A stretch of 50,361 bases of DNA from an uncultured Alphaproteobacteria bacterium (GCA_944391315.1 CALXTD010000012.1:1-50361); one strand, 5' to 3'. Shown: positions 32,333 to 41,818, counted from the stretch's first letter. Program-made: numbers and translations. Notes: generated by a model not told the origin, from the sequence alone.

Positions 32333-34278
32333 TGAAAAACAGGTATCAGGCAATTTATACTTTTTTTGAAAAAGATGGTCAAGTTACACCGGATATTGTA
32401 TACTATTTAAAGGAATTAAAAAAAGTTATTTCATCAATTTTAGTTGTTGTTAATGGAAAAATAAATCCGGAATCTCGAAAAATATTGCAAAATTTAGATG
32501 TAAACATTTTAGTTAGAGCTAATGAAGGTTTAGATTTTGGAGCGTGGCAGGCTGGTATTCAAGAAATAGGCTGGGATAGAATAAGAAAATTAGATGGTTT
32601 ACTTTTATGTGATTGTACCTGTTTTGGACCGATTTATCCGTTTCAAGAAATGTTTGATGTAATGTCTAAAAAGGAATGTGATTTTTGGGGGATTAATCGG
32701 CATCCTGAAATAGATGTATATCTTGTCGACAATGATTGTAAAAGCAAGGTTATAGAATATTTACAGTCATATTTTTTATTTTTTAGGTCAAGCATATTAA
32801 AGGACGCTCATTTTAGAAAATGGTGGGATAACCTAGTTCTTTATTCTGACTATAAAAAGGAAGTAGGATATCATGAAACAAAATTTACTAAATATTTAGA
32901 AGATGCAGGCTTTAAGTCGGCATCTTATATGGATTTTGATAAATATAAAAACTTTATTTTAGATAATGCTACAATAAAATGTCCGGATATCCAATTAATT
33001 GAAGATAGAAATCCTCTTTTAAAGAAACGTATTTTTACTGTTGATTATGATATCTTTTTTGTTTCTTCATCAGGATTTCAAATTCAAAGAATATTAGACT
33101 ATATCAAAGAAAAAACAAATTATGATATTAATTATATTTTAGATTGGGTTATTAAAAATAACAAATTATCTTCAATTCATAAAAATTTGCATTTGAATTG
33201 GATATTACCGACTAATGTTAAAGTATTACCGTTAAGGAATCAATCAAAAGTAGCTATTATCTTTTTTGTGTATTATTCAGATTTGGTTGATTACTGTTTA
33301 AAATATTTGCGGTCAATGCCGTTAGATTCAAATGTGATTTTTGTTTCTTCAAAAGAGGAATTACTTGGTCAATATCGAAAAAAAATGTTAAAATATCCTC
33401 AATATCGCTGTGAATATAGAATAATGGAAGGAAGAGGACGAGATGTTGCGGCATATCTTGTTTGTTGTGCGGATGTGTTTGATAAATATGATTATATTTG
33501 TTGCGTCCATGATAAAAAATCGAATAGTTGGGGAAACTTATTAAATGGTTATCACTATTCAGAACATTGTTTTATGTCTTGTTTGTATAATGCAAATTAT
33601 GTTCATAATGTTATACATACATTTGAAAATAATGATAAATTGGGAATGTTGGTTCCTCCCATTTTAAATTTTTCTAATTTTTCACATTTGCTTGGAGCAG
33701 AAATGTGGATGGAGGTTGATAATGTTAAGGCTGTTGTAGAAAAATTAAAGCTTAATATTCCTTTTGATGAGGAAAGTGTTATTCCATTTGGAACTATGTT
33801 TTGGGTTAGAGGTAAATCTTTTTTACCAATATTGAAATATAAATGGAAATACGCAGATTTTCCAGAAGAGCCATTACCAGCTGGATGTACAATTTTACAC
33901 GCTTTAGAGCGTGCATATCCCTTTGCCATTCAAAATGCAGGGTATTATGTTGGGGTTTGTGTTCCTGATAAGTATGCTTCAGTTTTTTTAGATAATCAGT
34001 TGTTTATGTTAAGAGAATTAAATATTAAGTTATTTTCTGTATATGGCGTTTCTGATTTTTTTAATTTACGGAATAAAATAGGTTATCAAAGAAGTATATT
34101 AACCAATATTGCCGCTCCATTTTTAACTAAATTATTAAAACATTGTAGAAAATATGCGCATCAAAAATGGTTAATAAATAAGATAAAGTATGAATTATCT
34201 TTTGGTAAAAAAAGGAAAAAATTGAAATTAAAGTATAAAGAATGGAAAAATATTGAGAAACAAATAAAGGAAAGTTAA
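32332..34278 (+). CDS. RgpF-like rhamnan synthesis protein
   Basis: 648 residues matching the rhamnan synthesis F family (RgpF), which takes part in building rhamnose-containing polysaccharide. The N-terminal half has RANEGLDFGAWQAGI and LDGLLLCDCTCFGPIYPF; the second half (about 310-560) has a comparable series, MEGRGRDVAAYLVCCADVF and YDYICCVHDKKS, then PFGTMFWVRGKSFLPIL. This looks like two related glycosyltransferase-type lobes. The C-terminus is strongly basic (KKRKKLKLKYKEWK), suitable for membrane association. Codons are very AT-rich. It is coupled to the SDR upstream and to rmlD2 two bases downstream. Confidence 0.88.
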   Translation: MKNRYQAIYTFFEKDGQVTPDIVYYLKELKKVISSILVVVNGKINPESRKILQNLDVNILVRANEGLDFGAWQAGIQEIGWDRIRKLDGLLLCDCTCFGPIYPFQEMFDVMSKKECDFWGINRHPEIDVYLVDNDCKSKVIEYLQSYFLFFRSSILKDAHFRKWWDNLVLYSDYKKEVGYHETKFTKYLEDAGFKSASYMDFDKYKNFILDNATIKCPDIQLIEDRNPLLKKRIFTVDYDIFFVSSSGFQIQRILDYIKEKTNYDINYILDWVIKNNKLSSIHKNLHLNWILPTNVKVLPLRNQSKVAIIFFVYYSDLVDYCLKYLRSMPLDSNVIFVSSKEELLGQYRKKMLKYPQYRCEYRIMEGRGRDVAAYLVCCADVFDKYDYICCVHDKKSNSWGNLLNGYHYSEHCFMSCLYNANYVHNVIHTFENNDKLGMLVPPILNFSNFSHLLGAEMWMEVDNVKAVVEKLKLNIPFDEESVIPFGTMFWVRGKSFLPILKYKWKYADFPEEPLPAGCTILHALERAYPFAIQNAGYYVGVCVPDKYASVFLDNQLFMLRELNIKLFSVYGVSDFFNLRNKIGYQRSILTNIAAPFLTKLLKHCRKYAHQKWLINKIKYELSFGKKRKKLKLKYKEWKNIEKQIKES

Positions 34279-34280
34279 AA

Positions 34281-35156
34281 ATGAATAATATATTGGTAAC
34301 AGGAGCAAATGGCCTCTTAGCTCTAGAATTAAGAGAGAAGTTACAATTGCACCCGGAATTTAATGTTTATTATGCCAGTAAAGAAGATTGCGACATAACA
34401 AATATGTCAAACATTCATTCATATGTAAAAGATAAAAAAATTGATATAATTCTCAATTGTGCTGCAAATCGGAATGCAGAACAAATGGAAAGTGATTATA
34501 ATGCTTCTAAGTTGATTACGGTAGAAGGACCTAAAAATTTGGCAATTATCGCCAATGAACTTGGCGCGACTTTAGTTCATTTTAGTTCTGATTATGTTTT
34601 TGATGGAAAAAAGTCAACACCATATACAGAGGATGATAAAACAAATGGTTTATCAGTTTATGGGAAACTAAAAGTAGAAGGGGAAAATGCTGTTTTGAAA
34701 ATTGCCAATACGGTAATCGTGATTAGAACTGCATGGATATTTTCTTCTTATGGACAAGATTTTGTTAAAACAATCAGGCGTTTGGCAGAAACGAGAGATG
34801 AAATAAAAGTAATTTATGATCAGGTGGGCTCTCCTAGTTATGCTGGTGATTTAGCCGAGTATATTATCCAAATGTTGCCTAAAATAAAGAAAGGTACAAA
34901 AGAAATTTATCATCTGACAAATGAAGGTGTGTGTTCTTGGTATGATTTGGCTTTTTATATTGTGCAATTGTTTAAGCTTTCTTGCAAAGTGATTCCCATT
35001 CATACAGCAGAATTTCCTCAAAAAGCACAGCGTCCACATTATTCGGTATTAGATAAAAGTAAGGTGATACGAGATTTTGGTTTGAATATTCGGCATTATA
35101 GTGAAGGCCTCTGGGAATGTATAAAAAAAATATTGGAGAATGAAAAATGTCAATAA
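34281..35156 (+). CDS. Second RmlD-like SDR reductase
   Basis: 291 residues, clearly paralogous to the rmlD at 29668: VTGANGLLALELRE, SSDYVFDG, catalytic YGKLK, IRTAWIFSSYGQDFVKTIRRLAE, QVGSPSYAGDLAEYI and the shared TNEGVCSWYDLAFYI block. It differs in the substrate-side segment (CAANRNAEQMESDY in place of CAAYTAVDKAEDD) and in its AT-rich codons. It may reduce a different 4-keto sugar or be a redundant copy from another locus. AAGTTAAAA before the ATG is a weak ribosome site. It overlaps the glycosyltransferase by ten bases. Confidence 0.85.
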   Translation: MNNILVTGANGLLALELREKLQLHPEFNVYYASKEDCDITNMSNIHSYVKDKKIDIILNCAANRNAEQMESDYNASKLITVEGPKNLAIIANELGATLVHFSSDYVFDGKKSTPYTEDDKTNGLSVYGKLKVEGENAVLKIANTVIVIRTAWIFSSYGQDFVKTIRRLAETRDEIKVIYDQVGSPSYAGDLAEYIIQMLPKIKKGTKEIYHLTNEGVCSWYDLAFYIVQLFKLSCKVIPIHTAEFPQKAQRPHYSVLDKSKVIRDFGLNIRHYSEGLWECIKKILENEKCQ

Positions 35157-36406
35157 AAAAAGAATTAAAAAAAGCATATTTAAAATTAACGGGACAATAT
35201 ACTAAGATTAAATGTTCTAATAATATCCCCCAACGCTCTCCTTATGAAATATATGTTACAAATATATTGTCTGAAGATGATTTTTGTAAAAATGCAGAAT
35301 TTGTTCAAAATATGAGAAAGCATAAGTGGACAAATCCACCTAAGAGTTTTTTATGTTTTTTACCCTATGGATCAGGTAGTATATTTTTGGCTGGAGGATA
35401 TAGAACCATAATGGCCATCAATAATGCTTTAAGTCATAGATTTAATACAAAAGTATATTTATGTTTTTTTCCAATAACTGAAGGAAAAAATTTGGAAGAA
35501 GATTTTCAAAAATCGGTTCAAGAACATTTTCCTGAGTTGAAATATGAAATTGTTCCTTATTCACAGGTTTGGAATTTGCATGTTGATGTTGCAATGTGTA
35601 ATTTTTGGCTTGGAGCATATCCTTTGCTAAAATTTAATAATTGTTATGAAAAGTATTATTTATTGCAAGATCACGAAGCATTATTTTATGAGTCAGGAAT
35701 CGTTTCAACACTGGCTGAACGTACATTACATTTTGGTTTTTACCAATTTACAAATTCAATGGCTATAAAAAAATATATTGATTTTATTAATGGTAATAAC
35801 GAGGCTTATAGATATTTTCCAGGAATAGACCATAAAATATATTATCCGCTTCAAGATAAAAATTTTATAAAAAAAACATATAAAATAATTTTTTATGGAC
35901 GCCCTTCTATTGCCAGAAATTGTTTTTATTTTTTGATTGAAGTATTAAAAAATGTAAAATCTACTCTTAAAGATAAAGTTGAAATTATCTCTGTTGGAGA
36001 AGATTATGATGTCAATTCATATGGGCTTAATGATATTATCGTTAATTATGGAAAGTTTAATAATCTGCAAAAACTGGCAGAATTATATCGGCAATGTGAT
36101 ATTGGTGTTTCTTTGATTAGTACACCGACTTTTTCGTATCAGCATCTTGAATATATGGCGTCAGGATTATGTTTAGTGACTAATAAGCAGGATGGTATTG
36201 TTGATCTTTTGCAAGATGGTGTAAATGCAATTGTTTGTGAGCCTACCGTTAATATTATGGCAAGTAGAATTATAAATTTAGTCAATTCGCCTAAAACTGT
36301 TGAAGAGATTTCTAAAAATGGTGCTCGTTTTGCTCAAAAATTAAGTTGGAAAGATTGCTTTAATGGGATTGCAGACTTTATTTTAAGAGATAAAACTAAA
36401 AATTAG
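35147..36406 (+). CDS. WsaF-like GT4-type glycosyltransferase
   Basis: 419 residues with GT-B layout. The N-terminal half includes GGYRTIMAINNAL and the YYLLQDHEALFYESG block, both seen in WsaF-type rhamnosyltransferases of S-layer and O-antigen systems. The C-terminal half has IIFYGRPSIARNCFYFLIE, CDIGVSLISTPTFSYQHLEYMASGL and VCEPTVNIMASRI, the nucleotide-sugar side of a GT4 fold. A basic N-terminus (KKELKKAYLKLTGQ) probably binds the inner membrane. Rhamnose donor is likely from the operon, but inferred. Confidence 0.82.
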   Translation: MSIKKELKKAYLKLTGQYTKIKCSNNIPQRSPYEIYVTNILSEDDFCKNAEFVQNMRKHKWTNPPKSFLCFLPYGSGSIFLAGGYRTIMAINNALSHRFNTKVYLCFFPITEGKNLEEDFQKSVQEHFPELKYEIVPYSQVWNLHVDVAMCNFWLGAYPLLKFNNCYEKYYLLQDHEALFYESGIVSTLAERTLHFGFYQFTNSMAIKKYIDFINGNNEAYRYFPGIDHKIYYPLQDKNFIKKTYKIIFYGRPSIARNCFYFLIEVLKNVKSTLKDKVEIISVGEDYDVNSYGLNDIIVNYGKFNNLQKLAELYRQCDIGVSLISTPTFSYQHLEYMASGLCLVTNKQDGIVDLLQDGVNAIVCEPTVNIMASRIINLVNSPKTVEEISKNGARFAQKLSWKDCFNGIADFILRDKTKN

Positions 36407-36419
36407 AAGAGGTGTTTAC

Positions 36420-37676
36420 ATGAATAATTTTTATCTTGATGAAATAAATGAGCAAAATTATATCCAAGCGTTGGAACATAATTATGAAAAAAAAGAAATT
36501 CTTAATGTAAAAAAATATGAACAAGCGACTGTGTTGCCAGCTATTCAAGATATGAATGATTTAAATCATACTTTTGGAGGTTTAATAACTTCGGATGGCC
36601 AGTATGTGGAAAATTCTGGAATTAGAAGATATGGAACATGGAAGTACATTTATGGAAAATATGATTTTGATAATAATAATGTCCAGTATATAGATAAAGA
36701 TGTGTATTATATTGGTATGTTTATTAAGCATTGGGGACATTTTTTGCTCGAATCAACGACAAGGCTATGGTATTTGATACATTTGAATGATGAAGAGAAG
36801 AAAAAAATGACTTTTGTTTATTTTGGAACTAAGTTGAAAAAAAATTATCTAGAATTTTTTAATCTTTTAGGAATACATAGTGATCAGCTATTATATATTG
36901 ATAGTCCAACAAAATTTAAATCTGTTTTAGTTCCCGATGTTGCTTCTGAACTTACCTGTTTTTATACAAAAGAATTTAATGAAGTTTTTGATTATATAGC
37001 AGCACAAGTTCCTGCGGATAAATATAAAAAAATATATTTTACAAGAACGCAGTTCTGTCGAACAGGCGATGTTTCTCAGAACGAATGTAGGGGAGAGGAA
37101 GAAATCGAAAAAATTTTTCGCAAAAATGGGTATAAGATTTTTGCTCCTGAGCAATTAACGTTAAAAAAACAAATAGCATTGATAAAAGGTTGTCAGGAGT
37201 TTGCATCTTTAAATAGTTCAAATAGTCATAATTTAATTTTTGCAAATAAAGACTGTCGTGCTTGTTTGGTTAATAAATGCAATATTGTTAATTACACTCA
37301 GATTTTAATTAATCAAATGAGAAATATTAAAGCATCTTATGTGGATGCTGGAAAAAACTTTTTGCCTGTATCTCAAGGAATGGGACCTTTTTTAGTTTAT
37401 CCTTCCGAACATTTAAAACAGTATTGCATAGAGCATAATCTTGATTTTAAAAATGTAAAACAAGATATTTCAGATAAGGATATAGTTTGGTATTTTTCTT
37501 ATTGGGGAATGGTAAATAATGAAAAATGGGTGCAACCTCATATTCAGAATGCTAATTTTGAGGAATGCTTAAATTTAATGAAGTTTTATTTGCCCTATAA
37601 ATCCAATTTTGGTTTAGTTGGTAAAAAGAATTTTTGGAATAATTTATTATGTAAGCTTAAGCTAAAAAAACGCTAA
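36420..37676 (+). CDS. GT61 (DUF563) family glycosyltransferase
   Basis: 418 residues. The DUF563 pattern is recognisable: a conserved KHWGHFLLESTTRLWYL, then IYFTRTQFCRTGD, NECRGEEEIEKIFRKNGYKIFAPEQLTLKKQIALIKG, and a Ser-rich block GCQEFASLNSSNSHNLIF. Such enzymes transfer sugars such as xylose or deoxysugars to glycans. The C-terminus is basic and may touch the membrane. AGAAGAGG lies before the ATG. It is the last gene of the nine-gene run; about 200 bases without a clear terminator follow before the next promoter. Confidence 0.8.
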   Translation: MNNFYLDEINEQNYIQALEHNYEKKEILNVKKYEQATVLPAIQDMNDLNHTFGGLITSDGQYVENSGIRRYGTWKYIYGKYDFDNNNVQYIDKDVYYIGMFIKHWGHFLLESTTRLWYLIHLNDEEKKKMTFVYFGTKLKKNYLEFFNLLGIHSDQLLYIDSPTKFKSVLVPDVASELTCFYTKEFNEVFDYIAAQVPADKYKKIYFTRTQFCRTGDVSQNECRGEEEIEKIFRKNGYKIFAPEQLTLKKQIALIKGCQEFASLNSSNSHNLIFANKDCRACLVNKCNIVNYTQILINQMRNIKASYVDAGKNFLPVSQGMGPFLVYPSEHLKQYCIEHNLDFKNVKQDISDKDIVWYFSYWGMVNNEKWVQPHIQNANFEECLNLMKFYLPYKSNFGLVGKKNFWNNLLCKLKLKKR

Positions 37677-37812
37677 AATAGTATGTTATATCGGTTGTGC
37701 TAGAGAAAACGGAGAATAGATAAAATATTTTTAAGGCTTTTAGAAGGTTGTAGGTATCGCAGCCATCGTTAGGTTTGTTGATTGTTGCTAAATTTTGATG
37801 TTTTATATTTGC

Positions 37813-37840
37813 TTGAAAGATTATATTTTTGCTGTAGACT
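37813..37840 (+). promoter_or_regulatory. Promoter of the CoA-disulfide-reductase-like gene
   Basis: TTGAAA (37813-37818), 16-bp spacer, TAGACT (37835-37840), 35 bases before the ATG, with AAGGAGAG in between. Confidence 0.55.
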
Positions 37841-37875
37841 AGTGAAAAGTTTAATTTTACAAGGAGAGAGGAACA

Positions 37876-39489
37876 ATGAAGATTGTTGTTATCGGTGGTG
37901 GAGCAGGCGGAGCCAGTTTTGCTGCACGTATGCGTCGGTTAGATGATAAGGCCGAGATAACTATTCTTGAAAAAAGCGGTGAGACTTCTATTGCCAGTTG
38001 CGGGTTGCCTTATTTTATCGGTGATGTTATTGACAACCGTGATGTTATGCAAGTGGCAACGCCGGCGTTTATGAAAAAGATATTCAATATTGATGTTCAG
38101 CTTAACACCGAAGTTGTTGCTATTAATCCTCTGGCTAAAACTGTTACCACTGCTCAAGGTGATGTTGTGAATTATGACAAGCTTGTTCTCTCCATGGGTG
38201 TTCAGCCGATTGTTCCGGTTTTTGAGGGAGTTTCAAACTTACCGAGCTTTGTGGTTAAGCATTTGGCTGATGCTGATAAAATTAAAGCGTTTATTGCTGA
38301 GCATCATCCGAAAAACGCCGTTGTGGTCGGCGGGGGCTTTATTGGCGTTGAAGTGGCTGAAAATCTTTGTCATCTTGGGCTTCATATCTCTCTTGTTGAA
38401 TTGTCTTCACAAGTGTTAGCGCCTCTTGATGCAGATATGGTGGCTCAAGTTCATCGTGAATTGAAGCAAAAAGGAATGTCACTTTATATTGGTGATGGAT
38501 TAAAAGAGATTTTGCCTGGCGGAATTATCCTTTCTTCTGGAACAAAAATTGCCGCGGACATGGTGGTTTTGGCGCTTGGTGTGCGTCCTGAAACTCATTT
38601 GGCGCAAGAAGCCGGAATAGCTTTAACCGAACGTGGTTCCGTTATGGTTAATGATTATATGCAGACAAATTTTGATGATATTTATGCTTGTGGTGATTGT
38701 GTGGCAGTGAAAGACTTTGTTTCTCATCAGTCAACAATGATTGCCTTGGCTGGACCGGCAAATCGCCAAGGTCGCTTAATTGCCGATCATATCGCTCAAA
38801 AGAATCCTTATCCTTATACGGGAACACAAGGAACCGGAATTGTGAAAGTTTTTGATTTGACAGCTGCTTTTACCGGAAATAACGAAAAGCAACTGCAAAA
38901 AGCCGGTATTGCGTATGAGAAAATGGTTATTGTTGCAAATTCTCATGCCGGATATTATCCGAATGCACAAAATCTGACCTTAAAAGTACTGTATAACAAG
39001 GACGGAAAAATTCTCGGAGCGCAAGCTGTTGGCAAAGAAGGTGTAGATAAGCGTATTGATGTTATTGCGACTGTTATGCGCTTAAACGGCACAACAGCAG
39101 ATTTGCGTGATGCTGAACTTTGTTATGCGCCGCCTTATTCCGGTGCGAAAGATCCAGTCAACCTTATCGGTATGGCCATTGAAAATGTTCGTCAAGGTTT
39201 GGTTACGCCATACTTTGGAACAGATTTTGAAGGTTTAACGGTATTAGATGTGCGTCCGCAAAATGTTTATGAGCAAGAGCATATTGACGGAGCTATTAAT
39301 ATTCCGGCTGCGCAAATTCGTACGCGCTTAAATGAATTGCCGAAAGACAAGCCGATTATGGTTCATTGTTTTAAGGGCTATACCAGTTATGTGGTTGCGC
39401 GTATTTTGATGCAGAACGGATTTGATAACGTTTTGAGTTATGCTGGGGGGTGGACGTTTTATAAAGCCTTGCAATCATCTAAAGACTGA
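37876..39489 (+). CDS. CoA-disulfide reductase-like flavoprotein with C-terminal rhodanese domain
   Basis: 537 residues. FAD motif VVIGGGAGGASFAARMRR, then SIASCGLPYFIGD with the active Cys near residue 42, which is the single-cysteine site of CoA-disulfide reductases, NADH oxidases and Npsr persulfide reductases. A second nucleotide motif (VVGGGFIGVEVAENL) and the YACGDCVAV FAD block follow. Residues about 455-537 are a rhodanese with active Cys498 in VHCFKGYTSY and LDVRPQNVYEQEHIDGAINI. The fusion is known as CoADR-RHD and acts on CoA disulfide, persulfide or polysulfide with NAD(P)H. It is probably cytoplasmic, linked to sulfur or oxidative stress. Its own promoter is visible; the LysR gene lies convergent to it. 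Confidence 0.9.
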   Translation: MKIVVIGGGAGGASFAARMRRLDDKAEITILEKSGETSIASCGLPYFIGDVIDNRDVMQVATPAFMKKIFNIDVQLNTEVVAINPLAKTVTTAQGDVVNYDKLVLSMGVQPIVPVFEGVSNLPSFVVKHLADADKIKAFIAEHHPKNAVVVGGGFIGVEVAENLCHLGLHISLVELSSQVLAPLDADMVAQVHRELKQKGMSLYIGDGLKEILPGGIILSSGTKIAADMVVLALGVRPETHLAQEAGIALTERGSVMVNDYMQTNFDDIYACGDCVAVKDFVSHQSTMIALAGPANRQGRLIADHIAQKNPYPYTGTQGTGIVKVFDLTAAFTGNNEKQLQKAGIAYEKMVIVANSHAGYYPNAQNLTLKVLYNKDGKILGAQAVGKEGVDKRIDVIATVMRLNGTTADLRDAELCYAPPYSGAKDPVNLIGMAIENVRQGLVTPYFGTDFEGLTVLDVRPQNVYEQEHIDGAINIPAAQIRTRLNELPKDKPIMVHCFKGYTSYVVARILMQNGFDNVLSYAGGWTFYKALQSSKD

Positions 39490-39518
39490 CTGTAGGATAA
39501 TTAATTTTATTTATTGTG

Positions 39519-40403
39519 TTAGATGTCTGTTCCAAGAAGCATCAAGGCGTTTTCTTTTACCCAGTTTAAAATCGAATTTAGGCGCTTTTTATTGTCTTTG
39601 TGGTATGAAATCCAATAGGTGGCTGAGACAATTTCGTCTTCAAGCGGGATAATGCTTCGTTTTCCGTCGTTACGGTAAGTCTGTACTAAGCGTGTGGTAA
39701 AACTCAAGACATTTTTTTGTTCCAGCATTTGGCGAAATATAAAGTAGTCTGTATAGACGGTGATGTGTGGTCGTTCAGTTAGCCAATCCATAAACTTTTT
39801 TATTTTTCTTTCAAAGGCGCAATAGGAGCGGTATACTGCAAATTCTCTGTTTTGGTATTTGTGCAAGTTTATGCTTTTTTTAGAGGCTAATTCATCGTTT
39901 ATTGGAATCGACAACATCAGCTGTTCCTTGGCAAAAGGTATACTTTCAATGTCGGGTTGATTTATTTTTTCTAGGGTTATGATTGCATCATATTTTCGGC
40001 TTAAAAGCTGGTTTAATAAGCTTGTCTCGTCATCGACTAATTCTGAGCTTATGGCAATATTTTGGTTGCTTTTTTGTAATAACGGTGCTGAGAAACGCAT
40101 TGGCCCGGGATCGCAAAAGCCTAATTTTATAAGATTATTTTCTTTAGCGTATTGGCGGAAAGTGTTTTTCATTTCTTCAGCCTGTCCTAAAATGGCGCAA
40201 GCGTAAGTGAAGGCTATTTTTCCGGCTTTGTTTAAGGTAATATTGTTTTTCTTTCGCTCAAAAAGCTGGACACCTAATTCTTCTTCGAGTTTTTTTAATC
40301 CGGTGCTTAAGGCTGGTTGCGAGATATGCAGCTTTTCAGCCGCTTGGGTCATGGTCTTGCATTCAGCAATGGTTTTGAATTGTAATAATTGTGTTAATTC
40401 CAT
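39519..40403 (-). CDS. LysR-family transcriptional regulator
   Basis: 294 residues, normal length. The N-terminal winged helix-turn-helix reads MTQAAEKLHISQPALSTGLKKLEEELGVQLFERK. The C-terminal effector domain follows, with GFCDPGPMRF and two-lobe sequence. It is divergent from the carboxymuconolactone-decarboxylase-fold gene; the 108-base gap holds inverted repeats suited to LysR binding, so it likely controls that operon. The effector is unknown; a redox or quinone-type signal would suit the neighbours. Confidence 0.92.
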   Translation of the reverse strand: MELTQLLQFKTIAECKTMTQAAEKLHISQPALSTGLKKLEEELGVQLFERKKNNITLNKAGKIAFTYACAILGQAEEMKNTFRQYAKENNLIKLGFCDPGPMRFSAPLLQKSNQNIAISSELVDDETSLLNQLLSRKYDAIITLEKINQPDIESIPFAKEQLMLSIPINDELASKKSINLHKYQNREFAVYRSYCAFERKIKKFMDWLTERPHITVYTDYFIFRQMLEQKNVLSFTTRLVQTYRNDGKRSIIPLEDEIVSATYWISYHKDNKKRLNSILNWVKENALMLLGTDI

Positions 40404-40414
40404 AGCGTTTCACT

Positions 40415-40470
40415 ATAAATAAAATTTATACCTTTATAAAAAAACAATATTAGACTTAATCTCTAAAGTC
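40415..40470. promoter_or_regulatory. Candidate LysR operator region
   Basis: Two dyads in the divergent gap: ATAAAT-AAA-ATTTAT (40415-40429) close to the LysR start and GACTT-N8-AAGTC (40453-40470). The first contains a T-N11-A core, the LysR-box form. Confidence 0.4.
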
Positions 40471-40511
40471 AATCATAATAGTACTAAAGCTATCTTATAA
40501 GGGAGGTTTTT

Positions 40512-41360
40512 ATGAAGAGATTCTTTGCTATTTTATTTATAGCTATATCTTTTGGTTCAAACAATTTATTAGCGGAGGAAAATATTATGACCAGAGCACA
40601 GAAAGCCGATGAGGTTTATAAAGAACTTTTTGGAAGCGAAAGGGGGCAAAGTCTAACTGACCCAGAATTTATGGAAATTTTGCAACGAAATATTTTTGGA
40701 GAAGTTTTTTATACCGGAAACTTATCAACCAAAGACAGAGAGCTTATTACAGTTGTTGTCCTTTCAACATTACAAACTTTACCTCAGCTTAAGGCTCATG
40801 TTAATGCTGCTCTTAATGTTGGTAATTCTCCTCTTGAAATCAGAGAGGCTATTTATCAATGTGCTCCTTATATCGGTTTCCCACGGACGCTTAATGCTAT
40901 TGGCGTTTTTAATGAAGTTGCAAAGGAAAGAGGGATAAAGCTGCCTCTTGATAATGCTTCAACTACAACTGATGAAAATCGTTATGAAAAAGGCTGGGAG
41001 ATTCAAAATCAACTATATGGTGATGAGGTTAAAAAAGCTATGGCGTCTTTGCCTGATATTTACGCCAATGTTGTTCCTGATACTTTAACGACTTTTTGTT
41101 TTGGTGATTTTTATACCAGAAACGGATTATCTATTAAGCAAAGAGAACTTTTATCTTTAGTCATTTTAACAGCTTTAGGTGCAGAAAAACAATTGAGTGC
41201 TCATGTTGTCGGTGCGTTGAAAGCCGGTAATGATAAAGAAACACTTTTAGCCGCTATGGTTCAAGCTATTCCGTATATCGGGTTGGCTAACGCGATGACA
41301 ACCATTAATTTGATTAAAGAAACCAGCATTGAGAATTATAAACCTATTTATGAGGAATAA
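40512..41360 (+). CDS. Exported double carboxymuconolactone-decarboxylase-fold protein
   Basis: 282 residues. A signal peptide (MKRFFAILFIAISFGSNN, cleaved near LLA) precedes two CMD/AhpD-fold modules. The first has LSTKDRELITVVVLSTLQTL and REAIYQCAPYIGFPRTLNA; the second LSIKQRELLSLVILTALGAEKQL and AAMVQAIPYIGLANAMTT. The AhpD C-x2-C motif is missing (only one Cys, in YQCAPY), so it is not a thiol peroxidase helper of that type. An internal ATG at 40587 sits right after the signal, with GGAGG eight bases upstream; it would make a cytoplasmic form. The main start has GGGAGG. Head of the operon divergent from LysR. Confidence 0.87.
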   Translation: MKRFFAILFIAISFGSNNLLAEENIMTRAQKADEVYKELFGSERGQSLTDPEFMEILQRNIFGEVFYTGNLSTKDRELITVVVLSTLQTLPQLKAHVNAALNVGNSPLEIREAIYQCAPYIGFPRTLNAIGVFNEVAKERGIKLPLDNASTTTDENRYEKGWEIQNQLYGDEVKKAMASLPDIYANVVPDTLTTFCFGDFYTRNGLSIKQRELLSLVILTALGAEKQLSAHVVGALKAGNDKETLLAAMVQAIPYIGLANAMTTINLIKETSIENYKPIYEE

Positions 41361-41365
41361 GTGTT

Positions 41366-41818
41366 ATGAAGAAATTACTCATTCTTCTTACTATATTTCT
41401 AGGATGTGCTCATTGGGTGTGGGCTCAAAATATGTCAAAGGATAATAATATGAAAATTAAATTGATTTTAGATAATAATAAAGAAGTTGTTGTGCAGATG
41501 GTCGATAATGCTGCTGTTAGGCAATTTTTGAACATGCTTCCTAATGATTTTGAATTTATTGATTTCGCCGGAGAAGAAAAGGTATCAGAATTTCCGAAGC
41601 CGTTATCTTTGGCTGATGCGCCGCGCGGTATGGTGGCAACAGCCGGAAAAATGTTTATTTATGCTCCTTGGGGAAATTTTGGCCTCTTCTATCGAAATCA
41701 TGGAAATGTTCTTGATAAAAGTTTGATTGAATTGGGAAGCGTCGAATCTGGTTTGGAGCATTTATCGGCGTATAAAGGAGGTTTTCATGCGCGGATAGAA
41801 ATTGTTAATAACTTGTAA
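41366..41818 (+). CDS. Exported cyclophilin-like-fold protein
   Basis: 150 residues. The signal peptide ends near WVWAQN. From residue 29 comes the cyclophilin-like domain (MKIKLILDNNKEVVVQMVDN, FAGEEKVSEFPKPL, MFIYAPWGNFGLFYRN, LGSVESGLEHLSAY), a fold found in small proteins that often sit by flavodoxins and aldo/keto reductases. The internal ATG at 41450 begins exactly at the domain and has AAAGGA seven bases before it, so a cytoplasmic form is possible. Function unknown; the domain lacks clear proline-isomerase catalytic residues. Confidence 0.82.
   Translation: MKKLLILLTIFLGCAHWVWAQNMSKDNNMKIKLILDNNKEVVVQMVDNAAVRQFLNMLPNDFEFIDFAGEEKVSEFPKPLSLADAPRGMVATAGKMFIYAPWGNFGLFYRNHGNVLDKSLIELGSVESGLEHLSAYKGGFHARIEIVNNL

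Noticed and set aside
28262..37676. Prophage or transposon island explanation for the AT-rich rhamnose cassette
   Set aside because: No integrase, transposase, direct repeats or phage genes are seen; the nearby tRNA-Ile has no repeated 3' end downstream.
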